DNA from: Candidatus Gastranaerophilales bacterium
Lineage (GTDB): Bacteria; Cyanobacteriota; Vampirovibrionia; Gastranaerophilales; Gastranaerophilaceae
Direction of reading: 5' to 3'
Assembly: GCA_944326915.1 (NCBI GenBank)
Contig: CALVFT010000008.1
Location: 1 to 50,065 of the forward strand
DNA length: 50,065 nucleotides
Both the position numbers and the translations under genes were made by a program. Shown piece after piece: positions 8,777 to 18,509 of this stretch. The notes beneath the pieces were generated by a model, which was given only the letters and a program-made list of their open reading frames with translations, was not told the DNA's origin and searched no databases. Numbering within the stretch: the stretch's first letter is position 1; every line of letters begins with the position of its first letter.

Positions 8777-10867
8777 TTAGTCTTTAGCAACTACGCCAGA
8801 TTTTTCGATAATTTCTTTTTCAATGTTAGCAGGTACTTGTTCGTAGCATTTGAATTCCATTGAGAAAGTACCTCTACCTTGAGTTTTTGAACGGATATCA
8901 GTTGCGTAACCGAACATTTCACCTAGAGGAACGATAGCGTTGATTTTTTGGATACCAGTTCCTTCGATGATTTCCATACCTTCAACACGTCCACGACGAG
9001 AAGAAATATCACCGATAATATCACCAGTATTTTCTTCTGGTACTTCGATTTCAACTTTCATCATAGGTTCAAGAATACAAGGTTTTGCTTTACGACAACC
9101 TTCTTTGATTGCCATAGAACCAGCGATTTTGAACGCCATTTCAGAAGAGTCAACATCGTGGTATGATCCATCGTACAATTCAACTTTTACGTCGATCATA
9201 GGGAATCCAGCTAAGATACCGCCATCAAGAGCTTCTTCCATACCTTTTCTTGCAGGTTCAATGTATTCTTTAGGGATAGCACCACCAACAATTTTGTTTT
9301 CGAATACAAATCCTGCATTTTCTTCAGCTGGAGAAATTTTGATTTTAACGTGTCCGTATTGACCTTTACCACCTGATTGACGGATGAATTTAGAATCTTG
9401 GTCTGCGTTACCACGAATTGTTTCACGGTATGCTACTTGAGGTTTACCAACGTTTGCGTCTACTTTGAATTCTCTTAATAGACGGTCTACAATGATATCC
9501 AAGTGTAATTCTCCCATACCAGAGATGATTGTTTGACCAGTTTCTGTATCTGATTTAACTCTGAATGATGGATCTTCTTCAGCAAGTTTTTGAAGAGCGA
9601 TACCCATTTTATCTTGGTCTGCTTTTGTTTTTGGTTCGATAGCAACAGAAATTACCGGTTCAGGGAAAGTCATTCTTTCTAAGATAATTGGAGATTTTTC
9701 ATCACACAATGTATCACCTGTAGTAGTGTCTTTCAAACCTACAGCAGCACAGATATCACCTGCATATACTTCATTTTCTTCAATTCTTTGATCAGCGTAC
9801 ATTTGAACTAATCTTGAAATACGTTCTTTCTTACCGTTTGTAGCGTTTAGAACGTAAGATCCTGAAGTTAATTTACCAGAATATATTCTTAAGAATGTTA
9901 AACGACCAACGTAAGGGTCTGTCATTACTTTAAATGCAAGAGCTGAGAATGGTTCATCATCAGAAGAATGTCTTTCAACTTTTGTTCCATCTTCTAATTC
10001 ACCTTCGATAGCTTTTACATCTACTGGAGAAGGCATTAATTCAACGATTGAATCTAGAAGTAATTGAACACCTTTGTTTTTGAATGCTGTACCACAAGTT
10101 ACTGGTACGATTTTGTTATCGCATACAGCTTTTCTTAAACCTTTTTTCAATTCATCTACTGAAATTTCTTCACCTTCAAGATATTTCATCATAAGTTCAT
10201 CATCAGTTTCAGCGATAGCTTCAACAAGAGCATCTCTGTATTCTTGAGCTTGAGCTTTCATATCTTCAGGGATTTCTTCTTCTCTGATGTCAGTACCTAA
10301 GTCATTTGTGTAAATTTCTGCTTTCATAGTGAACAAATCAATCAGACCTTTAAACTGGTCTTCAGCACCGATAGGCAATCTGATAGGGTGAGCATTTGCA
10401 CCTAATCTATTTCTGATTTGATCAACTACACGGAAGAAATTAGCACCTGTTCTATCCATTTTGTTAACGAAAACCATACGAGGAACTTCGTATCTGTTAG
10501 CCTGTCTCCAAACTGTTTCTGATTGAGATTGAACGCCGCCAACTGCACAGAATACAGCAACAACACCGTCTAATACACGTAAAGAACGTTCAACTTCGAT
10601 TGTGAAGTCAACGTGACCAGGTGTGTCGATAACGTTGATTTGATGTCCTTTCCAAGAAGCTGTTACTGCAGCTGATTGGATTGTGATACCTCTTTCACGT
10701 TCTTGTTCCATAAAGTCAGTTACGGCAGCACCGTCGTGAACTTCACCGATTTTGTGAGTTTTTCCGGTATAAAACAAGATACGTTCAGTTGTAGTGGTTT
10801 TACCGGCATCGATGTGAGCGGCAATACCAATGTTTCTGATTTTTTCTAATGGAGTTTTTCTTGCCAT
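8777..10867 (-). CDS. fusA: Elongation factor G
   Basis: Translocase GTPase of the ribosome, 696 residues, standard length. G1 is [11 protein letters not shown] at residues 17-27, G2 [11 protein letters not shown] near 60, G3 DTPGHVDF near 82 and G4 NKMD near 136; domain III and the domain IV motif [18 protein letters not shown] near 650 are present. It stands alone: the usual rpsL, rpsG and tuf neighbours are absent, so the str operon is split in this genome. RBS AAAGG lies upstream of the ATG. Confidence 0.97.
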   Translation of the reverse strand: MARKTPLEKIRNIGIAAHIDAGKTTTTERILFYTGKTHKIGEVHDGAAVTDFMEQERERGITIQSAAVTASWKGHQINVIDTPGHVDFTIEVERSLRVLDGVVAVFCAVGGVQSQSETVWRQANRYEVPRMVFVNKMDRTGANFFRVVDQIRNRLGANAHPIRLPIGAEDQFKGLIDLFTMKAEIYTNDLGTDIREEEIPEDMKAQAQEYRDALVEAIAETDDELMMKYLEGEEISVDELKKGLRKAVCDNKIVPVTCGTAFKNKGVQLLLDSIVELMPSPVDVKAIEGELEDGTKVERHSSDDEPFSALAFKVMTDPYVGRLTFLRIYSGKLTSGSYVLNATNGKKERISRLVQMYADQRIEENEVYAGDICAAVGLKDTTTGDTLCDEKSPIILERMTFPEPVISVAIEPKTKADQDKMGIALQKLAEEDPSFRVKSDTETGQTIISGMGELHLDIIVDRLLREFKVDANVGKPQVAYRETIRGNADQDSKFIRQSGGKGQYGHVKIKISPAEENAGFVFENKIVGGAIPKEYIEPARKGMEEALDGGILAGFPMIDVKVELYDGSYHDVDSSEMAFKIAGSMAIKEGCRKAKPCILEPMMKVEIEVPEENTGDIIGDISSRRGRVEGMEIIEGTGIQKINAIVPLGEMFGYATDIRSKTQGRGTFSMEFKCYEQVPANIEKEIIEKSGVVAKD

Positions 10868-11050
10868 TTTTGTTTTTCCTTTTTTATATATTGTGTACGT
10901 CTGCTATTTTATACTTAGCCTCATTATTAATTATCACACAAACATGTTATTAATCAAATTAATAGTGAAATTATGTAAATTTTACAATTAAATTCTTTTG
11001 TTATAAGATTCTTTTATAGTTTTAAGTTAACAAAAGAGGGATTATAGAAA

Positions 11051-13513
11051 ATGCAAGTATCATTAAACTGGTTAAACGAATTTGTGGACCTTTCAAATGT
11101 GGAAGTTGGACAGATTGCTCATGAGTTGACAATGAGTGGTCTTGAGGTTGAAGCAGTTGAGGAAGTAAGACCAAAGTTTACAAATATAAAAACTGTAAAA
11201 ATTGAAAAAATTGATAACCATCCAAATTCTGATCGTTTACACCTTGTGACAGTAAATACAGGTAGTGGTGTGAAAACAGTTGTTTGCGGTGCTCAAAATA
11301 TTCAAGAAGGACAAATTGTTCCTTATGCAAGTGTAGGTAGTCAGGTCTTAGATAGAAAAACCGGTGAGATGTTTACTTTAACTCCTGCTGTGATAAGAGG
11401 CGTTGAATCCCAAGGAATGTTGTGTTCTGCAGATGAACTTGGAGTATCAGAAAGAGGATATCAAGAAGAGGACGGTATTCTTATTTTGAATAGAATTTTC
11501 CCAGATGTTAAGTTAGGAGAAAATGTTGAAGATGTTTTAGGCTTCGAAAAGGATTATATTCTTGATGTTGCTCCAACTGCTAACAGAGGAGATCAAATGT
11601 CTGTTATTGGAGTTGCTAGGGAATTGAGTGCGATTTTTAATACTCCGTTAAAATTTTCTCCGCTAGAATGCACTAGAGATCTTTCTACTACTGAGTTTAA
11701 AGTCGAAATTAAAGATGAAGATGTTTGTAAATATTATTCTTTAGGTATATTAAAAGACTTGAAAATAAAACCTTCTCCTGATTGGATGCAAAAAAGACTT
11801 ATTGCATCAGGTGTAAGAGCAATAAATAACGTAGTAGATATTACAAACTATGTTATGCTTGAATATGGTACGCCATTCCATGCGTTTGATTTGGATAAGT
11901 TAAACCGTTATCTATGTGTAAGAAGGGCTCAGGATGGTGAAACTTTGGTTACCCTAGATGGAGTTGAAAGACAGTTGACTACAGACAGTGTTTTGATTTC
12001 AACAGAAAAAGAAGGGGTATGTTTAGCAGGTGTGTTTGGTGGAGAAAATTCCGAAATTGATGACAATACTAAAAACATTGCACTTGAAGCAGCTTATTTT
12101 ACGCCTGTAAGTAACAGAAAAAGTTCAAGAAGTGTAGGATATCGTAGTGAGGCTTGTTCAAGATTTGAAAGAGGTATTGATATAGAAGCCGTAAGACCAG
12201 CCTTGATGAGAGCTATGCAACTGCTTGTTGAGTTAGCTGATGCTAAAATTGAAGGAGTTGTTGAAGCTGGAGAAAATAAGCTTGAACCAATTGAAATTAC
12301 TTTAAGATATGCTCAAATAAAAAGAATTTTAGGATGTGAAATAGCTCCTGAAAGATGTATTTCTATATTAGAAAATTTAGGGTTTAAAAAGCTTGGTGGC
12401 AATGAAATTGCTGCAAAATTCTTAGTTCCTTCTTTTAGAGCAATGGATGTTACTAGAGAAATTGATTTAATTGAAGAAGTTGCAAGAATTAACGGATATG
12501 ACAAGATTGCACCTACTTTACCTGAAAAAAATCAAACTCCTGAAATTTCTTTAGAAGAAAAAGTTGTAAAAAGAGTTAACGAACTGATGTTGGCTTCAGG
12601 TTTGAATGAAATAGTTACAACTTCACTTGTAGGTAAGCCATTAATGGAAAAATACATGGTGCCTTTTTATGAAAGTAAAGCTGTGAAAGTTTTAAATTCT
12701 GTTAGTGAAGAAAGCACAATGCTTAGACAATCTCTTGCAGCTAGTGTTTTAAACTGCGTAAAATACAATTATGATAACGGGCAAAAGAATTTCTGGGGAT
12801 ACGAAATTGGCAAGAAATATATTCTTGAAACAGAGCCGAATGAAAAATCCTCAGGGGTAAGAGAATCAAGAGTACTTGCAGGTGTTCTAACGGGAGATAT
12901 CGAAAATTCAAAATGGCAAGTGAAAGCAAATACTGATTTTTATACTTTAAAAGGTATTTTAGAAAAACTTTTTGCAGAGCTTGGTGTGGAAAAACGTATA
13001 AAACTTACAACTTGTGAAGATGTTGATTATCTACACCCATACAGAAGTGCAAAAGTTAACATTTTGGGTAAAAATTTAACAACTATTGGAGTATTTGGAC
13101 AAGTACATCCGTTGCTTAAAGATAAGTTAAAAATGAATCAAGATGTGTTTATGTTTGAAATTGATCTTGACGAAATTATAGGAATTATCAAGGAACATAC
13201 TGTAAGATACAAAAAGATTTCTCAATTCCCTGAAGTAAGAAGGGACTTGGCTTTTGTAATTAATGATAAGGTCAGCTTTGATGATATCCAAAAAGTTATC
13301 AAAGGAGCTGTACAACAAAATATCTTCAGAGGAAGTGAAGTATTCGATGTGTACCAAGGAGATAATATCGAAAAAGGTTACAAATCTTTAGCTTTTCGTA
13401 TAAAAATGCAAGATGAAAATGCAACTCTTACAGATGAAGTTATAGAAAAACAAATGAGTAATGTAAGAGCTAAATTACAAAAGGCTTATGCAGATATTTC
13501 ATTTAGAGAATAA
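11051..13513 (+). CDS. pheT: Phenylalanyl-tRNA synthetase beta subunit
   Basis: Beta chain of the alpha2beta2 PheRS. The 820 residues hold the N-terminal OB-fold tRNA-binding (EMAP-like) domain (HPNSDRLHLVTV near 57), the B3/B4 editing region with ANRGDQMSVIGVAREL near 178 and NVVDITNYVMLEYGTPFHAFD near 265, the B5 domain, the catalytic-like core (EVARINGYDKI near 480), and the C-terminal anticodon-binding FDX-ACB domain (FPEVRRDLAFVI near 725). pheS is not adjacent, so the two subunits are encoded apart. RBS GAGGG lies before the ATG. Confidence 0.96.
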   Translation: MQVSLNWLNEFVDLSNVEVGQIAHELTMSGLEVEAVEEVRPKFTNIKTVKIEKIDNHPNSDRLHLVTVNTGSGVKTVVCGAQNIQEGQIVPYASVGSQVLDRKTGEMFTLTPAVIRGVESQGMLCSADELGVSERGYQEEDGILILNRIFPDVKLGENVEDVLGFEKDYILDVAPTANRGDQMSVIGVARELSAIFNTPLKFSPLECTRDLSTTEFKVEIKDEDVCKYYSLGILKDLKIKPSPDWMQKRLIASGVRAINNVVDITNYVMLEYGTPFHAFDLDKLNRYLCVRRAQDGETLVTLDGVERQLTTDSVLISTEKEGVCLAGVFGGENSEIDDNTKNIALEAAYFTPVSNRKSSRSVGYRSEACSRFERGIDIEAVRPALMRAMQLLVELADAKIEGVVEAGENKLEPIEITLRYAQIKRILGCEIAPERCISILENLGFKKLGGNEIAAKFLVPSFRAMDVTREIDLIEEVARINGYDKIAPTLPEKNQTPEISLEEKVVKRVNELMLASGLNEIVTTSLVGKPLMEKYMVPFYESKAVKVLNSVSEESTMLRQSLAASVLNCVKYNYDNGQKNFWGYEIGKKYILETEPNEKSSGVRESRVLAGVLTGDIENSKWQVKANTDFYTLKGILEKLFAELGVEKRIKLTTCEDVDYLHPYRSAKVNILGKNLTTIGVFGQVHPLLKDKLKMNQDVFMFEIDLDEIIGIIKEHTVRYKKISQFPEVRRDLAFVINDKVSFDDIQKVIKGAVQQNIFRGSEVFDVYQGDNIEKGYKSLAFRIKMQDENATLTDEVIEKQMSNVRAKLQKAYADISFRE

Positions 13514-13517
13514 TTTT

Positions 13518-13553
13518 AAAAGCGGTGTTTTGTAAAAACAAGGCACCGCTTTT
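13518..13553 (+). terminator. Intrinsic terminator after pheT
   Basis: AAAAGCGGTG / CACCGCTTTT stem enclosing an AT-rich loop, starting 5 nt after the pheT stop. Confidence 0.85.
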
Positions 13554-13575
13554 CTTAATAATTAGTGGTCAAGAT

Positions 13576-13605
13576 TTGAAAATAGTGCTAATATGGATTT
13601 ATACA
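13576..13605 (+). promoter_or_regulatory. Sigma-70-type promoter for the SH3-like gene
   Basis: TTGAAA (13576-13581), 18-nt spacer, TATACA (13600-13605); the ATG follows at 13624. Confidence 0.45.
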
Positions 13606-13623
13606 TAGTGGGGAATTAGGTTA

Positions 13624-14280
13624 ATGAAAAAGTTTTTAGTTTTTTTAGGATTGTTTTTTGGATTGTTTGCAATGGTAGCACAGAAGGTTTATGCGTTTGA
13701 TATAGTGCCACAATTTGTTAGTATGGTGTATACAAATACTTTGGGGCTTTATCAAGCTCCTAATGATATTGTTTTATATCAGCAACCTGATGAGTCATCG
13801 CCTGTTGTTGATAATATTAAATGGAACAAAACTACTATTGATCCAAATACGGTAAATGCACAAGATTTGTTTGTTGTTTATTTGCCACAAAAAAATCTCG
13901 GATTCATGGCGGTGATTGATGAAAATGAAAATTGGGTTCAGGTTATATACAACAATTCTACAGGTGATGCTGGGTGGATAAAAAAAGATGACCCGTATAG
14001 GTTTATGACTTGGATTAATTTTTATAATATTTATGCGAGAAAATATGGTTTAAAAATGCTTAGTGGTGTAGAAGATGAAGTGAAAAATATTCATATTGCT
14101 GCAGATGAGTATTCAAAGATTATTGGTACGGTAAATATGCCGCAAAAAATTAATTTACACGCGATTAAAGGGAATTGGGCATTAGTAAGTGTGTATGATT
14201 TAGATAGACGTTCAAAAACAGGTTATATAAGATGGCGTTCAGAAGATGGGGTTAAGTATTTCTTCCCTGATATCCAATAA
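13624..14280 (+). CDS. Exported protein with SH3-like domains
   Basis: 218 residues with a clear signal peptide: Lys-Lys, hydrophobic core FLVFLGLFFGLFAMVA, and a probable cleavage after VYA (residue 24). The mature part contains two stretches resembling bacterial SH3 repeats: LYQAPNDIVLYQQPDESSPVV ... NWVQVIYNN..DAGWIKKDD, and a second around HIAADEYSKIIGTVN ... GNWALVSVYD ... TGYIRWR. Such domains bind cell-wall or carbohydrate ligands in other bacteria. The terminal aromatic-rich KYFFPDIQ is unexplained. A periplasmic or envelope role is inferred. It sits alone between the pheT terminator and rplI, with its own promoter. Confidence 0.75.
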   Translation: MKKFLVFLGLFFGLFAMVAQKVYAFDIVPQFVSMVYTNTLGLYQAPNDIVLYQQPDESSPVVDNIKWNKTTIDPNTVNAQDLFVVYLPQKNLGFMAVIDENENWVQVIYNNSTGDAGWIKKDDPYRFMTWINFYNIYARKYGLKMLSGVEDEVKNIHIAADEYSKIIGTVNMPQKINLHAIKGNWALVSVYDLDRRSKTGYIRWRSEDGVKYFFPDIQ

Positions 14281-14407
14281 AAGCAAATCAGTTTTCTGTT
14301 TTTTTAAGACTATGCTTTACATTCTGAAAAAAATGCTCGACAATGATTTATGTTTGTAGTAGTTTAAAACTACATGCAGAAATATAATTAGTAAAGGAGA
14401 TTTTATT

Positions 14408-14905
14408 ATGCAAGTTATATTAAGAAAAGATGTTCAAAACCTAGGTGAAGCTGGTGACATCGTAAACGTAAAAGACGGTTATGCAAGAAACTTCTTGTTG
14501 CCTCAGGCTGTTGCTGAAATTGCTACTGAAGGTGCTTTGAAAAATCGTGAACAAAATTTAGCTAGAATTAAAGCTAAACAAGAAAAATTACACCAAGAAG
14601 CTTTAGAATTGGCTAAGAAAATTGAAGAATTCGGTAAACTTGAATTAGCTGCAAAAGCTGGTGAATCAGGTAAATTGTTCGGTACTATCACTACTAAGAA
14701 ATTAACTGAAGAACTTCAAGCTAAATCAGGTATCGAAGTAGACAGAAAAAATGTTTCTTTAAATGCTCCTATCAACAAAGTAGGTGAATATACAATGCTT
14801 ATTAAATTAACTTCTAAAGTTAAATGTGAATTAGCTATTGTAGTTACTGCTTCAGAAGTTGTAAAAGAAACTGTTGCAGAAGAAGTTGAAGCTGTAGAAG
14901 AATAG
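14408..14905 (+). CDS. rplI: 50S ribosomal protein L9
   Basis: 165 residues, slightly long because of an acidic C-terminal tail. N-terminal signature MQVILRKDVQNLGEAGDIV and KDGYARNFLLPQ, then the long connecting helix and the C-terminal domain with GKLFGTITTKKL. RBS AAAGGAGA precedes the ATG. It is the first gene of a tight run into the one-carbon genes (next start 24 nt after its stop), an unusual partnership since rplI is commonly found with rpsF, ssb and rpsR. Confidence 0.96.
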   Translation: MQVILRKDVQNLGEAGDIVNVKDGYARNFLLPQAVAEIATEGALKNREQNLARIKAKQEKLHQEALELAKKIEEFGKLELAAKAGESGKLFGTITTKKLTEELQAKSGIEVDRKNVSLNAPINKVGEYTMLIKLTSKVKCELAIVVTASEVVKETVAEEVEAVEE

Positions 14906-14929
14906 TTTTTGTCTAAAGGAAGCCAAAAT

Positions 14930-16003
14930 TTGAATAGTAATTCTGGATTAAAACTTGAATGTATGGCGATTGGTTCGCTACCTCATGAAAATTTAGAAGA
15001 TGCTATGGCTCTAGTCAAAAAATGTTTTGCAAATGTGCCGTTTTGGCCTCAACTGGTAAAGATTAATAAAAACGAAGACATGATTGTCCAATTTTTGGAA
15101 ATGATGCCTTCGTTTTTTTATGATAATGACAAATGCTATTTAGAGACAGAAAGTGAACAATTTTTTGAAGATATTGAACAATTTTTTCTTGATTATGAAG
15201 AAATAAGATCTGATATCAATTCAAGTTCACTTGAAAAATACGCGATTTCAAAAGATTATTCTATTGCATTTCCTTTGTTTTTGGAAACTATTAGAGAATT
15301 TGAGCCTAAATTTGCTAAGGGGCAAATAGTTGGACCTTTTACTCTGGCTACAACGCTTGTTGATAAGTATGGAAAATGTGCGATATATGACGAGACATTG
15401 CGCGAAATTATAGTCAAGACTTTAACCTTGAAAGCACTATGGCAAATCAATCAGATAAAAATAACAAGTCCTTCGACTGTTCCTGTAATATTTATTGATG
15501 AGCCTTCAATATCTCAACTTGGGACTTCAGCTTTTGTTGGAATTTCTTCAGAAGAAGTTGTACTTATGTTTAAAGATATTTGTGATGCTATAAAGGATAA
15601 TGGAGCTCTTGCAGCTATACATTGTTGTGGAAAATGTGATTGGAGATTGCCAATAGATGCTGGTGTGAATATTATCAATCTTGATGCATATGATTTCGCA
15701 CAGAGTCTGAGTCTTTATGTGGATGATTTGATTCCTTATTTGAAAAATGGTGGAAAGATTGCTTGGGGGGTTGTTCCGACACTAAATTCAGAAGTTCTTA
15801 CAAATATTAATTTGGATGAGTTAATCTTGGTTTTTGAAAGAGCTGTAAAATATTTGACTAATAAGGGTATTGATGAGAAACTTGTAATAGAAAATTCTAT
15901 AATTACGCCTTCTTGTGGGGCAGGGGCTTTGGATATATCTTTAGCAGAAAAAGCTATGATACTTACTCATCAATTATCAGAAAGTTTAAAAGAAAGGTAT
16001 TAA
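14930..16003 (+). CDS. MetE/UROD-like zinc methyltransferase of unknown substrate
   Basis: TIM-barrel protein related to the C-terminal half of cobalamin-independent methionine synthase and to corrinoid methyltransferases. Start taken as TTG at 14930 (357 residues) because AAAGGAAG lies 7 nt upstream; an in-frame TTG at 14909 has no such site. Candidate zinc ligands are the His and Cys of AIHCCGKCDW near residue 237 and the late Cys in TPSCGAGAL near 330, in the same order as MetE (His-x-Cys ... Cys). VGPFTLA and FIDEPS near 185 are also family-like. The N-terminal MetE half is missing. Followed immediately by a CooC-like ATPase and folD. Together this suggests methyl transfer between folate and a corrinoid or thiol; the acceptor is unknown. 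Confidence 0.75.
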   Translation: MNSNSGLKLECMAIGSLPHENLEDAMALVKKCFANVPFWPQLVKINKNEDMIVQFLEMMPSFFYDNDKCYLETESEQFFEDIEQFFLDYEEIRSDINSSSLEKYAISKDYSIAFPLFLETIREFEPKFAKGQIVGPFTLATTLVDKYGKCAIYDETLREIIVKTLTLKALWQINQIKITSPSTVPVIFIDEPSISQLGTSAFVGISSEEVVLMFKDICDAIKDNGALAAIHCCGKCDWRLPIDAGVNIINLDAYDFAQSLSLYVDDLIPYLKNGGKIAWGVVPTLNSEVLTNINLDELILVFERAVKYLTNKGIDEKLVIENSIITPSCGAGALDISLAEKAMILTHQLSESLKERY

Positions 16004-16004
16004 T

Positions 16005-16760
16005 TTGACTGTAAAGTTAGCTATAACTGGAAAAAGTGGAAGTGGAAAGACTACTATTGTAAAAGCTTTTTTGAGAGTTTTTCAAGAGTACTTTCCTGAA
16101 AAATCAATATTATTATTTGATAATGACCTTTCAAGTGAGTTGGGACATAGCTTTGGGTTGGATATAAGAAATACAATTTATGGAATAAGAAGTGGTAAGC
16201 ATGAGTACAAAACCGGTATTCCTGAAGGTATGTCAAAACAAGAGTTTGTTGAGTGGGCTATGGAAGATATTGTAGTTGAACTAGATGAAAATGTTGATAT
16301 TATTGTATCTTGGTTCGTAGGTTCAAAGGATTGCAGATGCCCAATTACAGGTCAAATAAATGATGCCGTATTAAAATTAATCAGTCGATATGATATTGTA
16401 ATTTTTGATTGCGAATTTGATTTGAAATATCTAAATCAGCTTGTGGATACTGATATTGATACAACTCTTATAGTAGCTAATCCTACAGAGGAAAGTGCTC
16501 ATTTAGCTAAACGTATTGAGGAGTTTAGCGCGAAATATGCTGCAGGAGGCCAGTTAGGAGTGGTAATCAATAGAGTTGAAGATTATGATATTGCATCAGT
16601 TTATGAACTTTTGAAAAAATATGATTTAGATGTGTTTGGTGTAATTCCTTTCGATAAAGAATTAAAAAATCGTTCAATGGAAAGAGAATCAAAAGTTGTT
16701 CAAGAGGTTATTAAACAGTTTTATGTAAAATTAAACTTGCCCCAAGCCAGGGAGGTCTAG
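16005..16760 (+). CDS. CooC-like P-loop ATPase (nickel/corrinoid enzyme maturation type)
   Basis: 251 residues of the SIMIBI/MinD class. It begins VKLAITGKSGSGKTT (P-loop at about residues 8-16). IVIFDCEFD near 130 is the Walker B region. DCRCP near 108 has the Cys-x-Cys arrangement by which CooC dimers bind metal. The starting TTG follows the previous stop by one base and AGAAAGG is the RBS. CooC proteins load nickel into CO dehydrogenase, and relatives reactivate corrinoid proteins; neither client is in this window. A link to the adjacent methyltransferase is the natural reading. Confidence 0.75.
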   Translation: MTVKLAITGKSGSGKTTIVKAFLRVFQEYFPEKSILLFDNDLSSELGHSFGLDIRNTIYGIRSGKHEYKTGIPEGMSKQEFVEWAMEDIVVELDENVDIIVSWFVGSKDCRCPITGQINDAVLKLISRYDIVIFDCEFDLKYLNQLVDTDIDTTLIVANPTEESAHLAKRIEEFSAKYAAGGQLGVVINRVEDYDIASVYELLKKYDLDVFGVIPFDKELKNRSMERESKVVQEVIKQFYVKLNLPQAREV

Positions 16761-16762
16761 TA

Positions 16763-17608
16763 ATGACAATAGTTATGGATGGTAAAGCTCTTAGGGATAA
16801 GTTACTTGAGAAGTTAAAGTTAAAATTGGATAAATTTGAAGTTAAACCAACTTTAGTAGTTGTATTGGTTGGTGACAATCCAGCAAGTAAAATTTATGTA
16901 AATAACAAGAAGAAAATGGCTGATAAGCTTGGTATAAATTCAGAGATTATCAATTATCCGGCTGATATTTCTGAAGAAATTTTATTAGATAAAATTAATG
17001 ACTTGAATCATGATGATTCTGTAACAGCAATTCTTGTCCAACTTCCACTACCTAAACATATTAATAAATTTAATGTAATAAATGCAATTTCGCCTGAAAA
17101 GGATGTTGATGGGTTTACCCCTAAAAATTTAGGTTTTCTTTTTGCAGGAGAAGAACCATATGTATATCCTTGCACACCAAAGGGAATTTTACTTTTGCTA
17201 GATGAATATCATATAGATGTCGAAGGTAAGCATGTAGTAATAGTTGGAAGATCAAATATTGTTGGTAAACCTCTATCTCAAATGCTTTTGAATAAAAATG
17301 CAACTGTGACAATTTGTCACAGTTATACAAAAAATCTTTCTGATATAACAAAAACTGCCGACATTTTAATTTCAGCAGTAGGGGAAAAAATTATAGAAGA
17401 AAATTTTATAAAACAAAATTGTGTTGTAATTGATGTTGGTATTTTCAAGGATGAAAATGGAAAAACAAGGGGAGATGTAAATTTTGATGCTGTTGCTCCA
17501 AAAACATCCTTTATAACTCCAGTTCCAGGAGGTGTTGGACCAATGACTATTGCATCATTAATGCTCAACACCGTAGAACTGTTTGAAAAAACTTTTACCG
17601 AAGGATAA
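16763..17608 (+). CDS. folD: Methylene-THF dehydrogenase / methenyl-THF cyclohydrolase
   Basis: Bifunctional folate enzyme, 281 residues, typical length. Catalytic region SKIYVNNKKKMADKLGI near 43-59, QLPLP near 92, DVDGF near 115, the NAD(P) loop VVIVGRSNIVGKPLSQML near 155-172, and TPVPGGVGPMTIASLM near 255. RBS GGGAGGT; the ATG follows the previous stop by 2 nt, so it is cotranscribed with the two preceding genes. It would supply or draw on one-carbon units for the neighbouring methyltransferase. Confidence 0.95.
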   Translation: MTIVMDGKALRDKLLEKLKLKLDKFEVKPTLVVVLVGDNPASKIYVNNKKKMADKLGINSEIINYPADISEEILLDKINDLNHDDSVTAILVQLPLPKHINKFNVINAISPEKDVDGFTPKNLGFLFAGEEPYVYPCTPKGILLLLDEYHIDVEGKHVVIVGRSNIVGKPLSQMLLNKNATVTICHSYTKNLSDITKTADILISAVGEKIIEENFIKQNCVVIDVGIFKDENGKTRGDVNFDAVAPKTSFITPVPGGVGPMTIASLMLNTVELFEKTFTEG

Positions 17609-17618
17609 TGACTATTTA

Positions 17619-17942
17619 TTAGCCACCGATTAAGTTCAAGCTGCAAGAACTCTTGATATTGTTGTTTACCATGTTCTTCATACTTGAGATTTCATTGTCT
17701 AATGCAGTAATCTGAGAATCTATTGAATCCCCTCTTGTTTCAAGATATTGTTCTGTTGAGGCTAACTGTTGGTAATAAGGGTCTGTTTCCGCATCCCATG
17801 AACTGTCCTGTGCCGCTTCGTATAATCCCATTTCTTTTGTCATTTGATTTGCTCTATTCATAATAAGAGTATATTCAAATTGCAGTTGGCTCTTTTGTAA
17901 TGTAAATAAATTTTTCTGTGCGTCAATTGCTAAAAAAGTCAT
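17619..17942 (-). CDS. Miniature relative of the conserved-ends family
   Basis: 107 residues. The N-terminus (AIDAQKNLFTLQKSQLQFEYT) and C-terminus (IDSQITALDNEISSMKN ... NNNIKSS) resemble the two end helices of the proteins at 7067, 27659 and 36938: same position of the Ala-Gln pair, same LD-x-E-I-S-S pattern, same N-x-I-x-x-S ending. The variable middle is reduced to about 40 polar residues. Membership is inferred by eye and less certain than for the three long proteins. It has a sigma-70-type rather than sigma-28 promoter, RBS AAGGAG, and converges with folD with only 10 nt between stops. Confidence 0.7.
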   Translation of the reverse strand: MTFLAIDAQKNLFTLQKSQLQFEYTLIMNRANQMTKEMGLYEAAQDSSWDAETDPYYQQLASTEQYLETRGDSIDSQITALDNEISSMKNMVNNNIKSSCSLNLIGG

Positions 17943-17978
17943 ATCTCATCTCTCCTTATTTTTTATTTTACTCTCTTG

Positions 17979-18007
17979 AATATATAAAGTATTTTTATAA
18001 GGTTCAA
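17979..18007 (-). promoter_or_regulatory. Sigma-70 promoter of the miniature family gene
   Basis: Minus-strand TTGAAC (18002-18007), 17-nt spacer, TATATT (17979-17984); start codon 36 nt downstream. Confidence 0.65.
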
Positions 18008-18058
18008 TTTCACAAGATTCTTTTTTTGTTACATGTCTTAATAATTAAAGTTAGAATA

Positions 18059-18090
18059 TAAAAAAAAGACGGCTGCAGTAGCCGTCTTTT
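18059..18090 (-). terminator. Terminator of the ribosomal protein operon
   Basis: AAAAGACGGCT / AGCCGTCTTTT 11-bp stem, loop of 5 nt, with a T tract on the minus strand, 24 nt past the rpsI stop. Confidence 0.9.
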
Positions 18091-18113
18091 GAGTTTTTTG
18101 TATAAGATACAAA

Positions 18114-18509
18114 TTAACGTTTTGAGAATTGGAAACGTTTTCTAGCACGTTTACGACCGTATTTTTTACGTTCTTTAACACGTGGGTCACGAGTTAGAAG
18201 TCCTTCCAAACGTAATACGTTTTTGTATTCTTCGTTAGCTTTTACAAGAGCTCTAGAGATACCATGTCTAATAGCACCACATTGAGCTACAACACCGCCA
18301 CCTACTGCTTTAACTCTTACATCGTATTTTTCTTGGTTATCAGTTAAAACTAGTGGTCTGTATACTAACATTTCAATAGCAGGTCTGTTTCCGATGTAAT
18401 CTCTTAATTTTTTACCGTTAACAAAAATTCTGCCTTTACCTTTAACAAGTTTTACAACTGCGATAGAGGTTTTTCTTCTGCCTGTTGCCATAATTTCCTT
18501 ATCAGCCAT
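18114..18509 (-). CDS. rpsI: 30S ribosomal protein S9
   Basis: 131 residues, family length. ATGRRKTSIA at the N-terminus, AVGGGVVAQCGAIRHGISRAL in the middle, and the basic C-terminal tail KKYGRKRARKRFQFSKR that reaches the decoding centre. Its ATG overlaps the rplM stop by one base (TAATG), so translation is probably coupled. Confidence 0.97.
   Translation of the reverse strand: MADKEIMATGRRKTSIAVVKLVKGKGRIFVNGKKLRDYIGNRPAIEMLVYRPLVLTDNQEKYDVRVKAVGGGVVAQCGAIRHGISRALVKANEEYKNVLRLEGLLTRDPRVKERKKYGRKRARKRFQFSKR

Noticed and set aside
8940-9362. Plus-strand open frame of 140 codons opposite fusA
   Set aside because: Antisense shadow of a highly conserved gene, Ile/Ser/Pro-rich product, no ribosome site.
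13001-13513. Possibility that pheT is followed by or fused to pheS
   Set aside because: The sequence ends in the FDX-ACB domain and a terminator; no alpha subunit found in the window.
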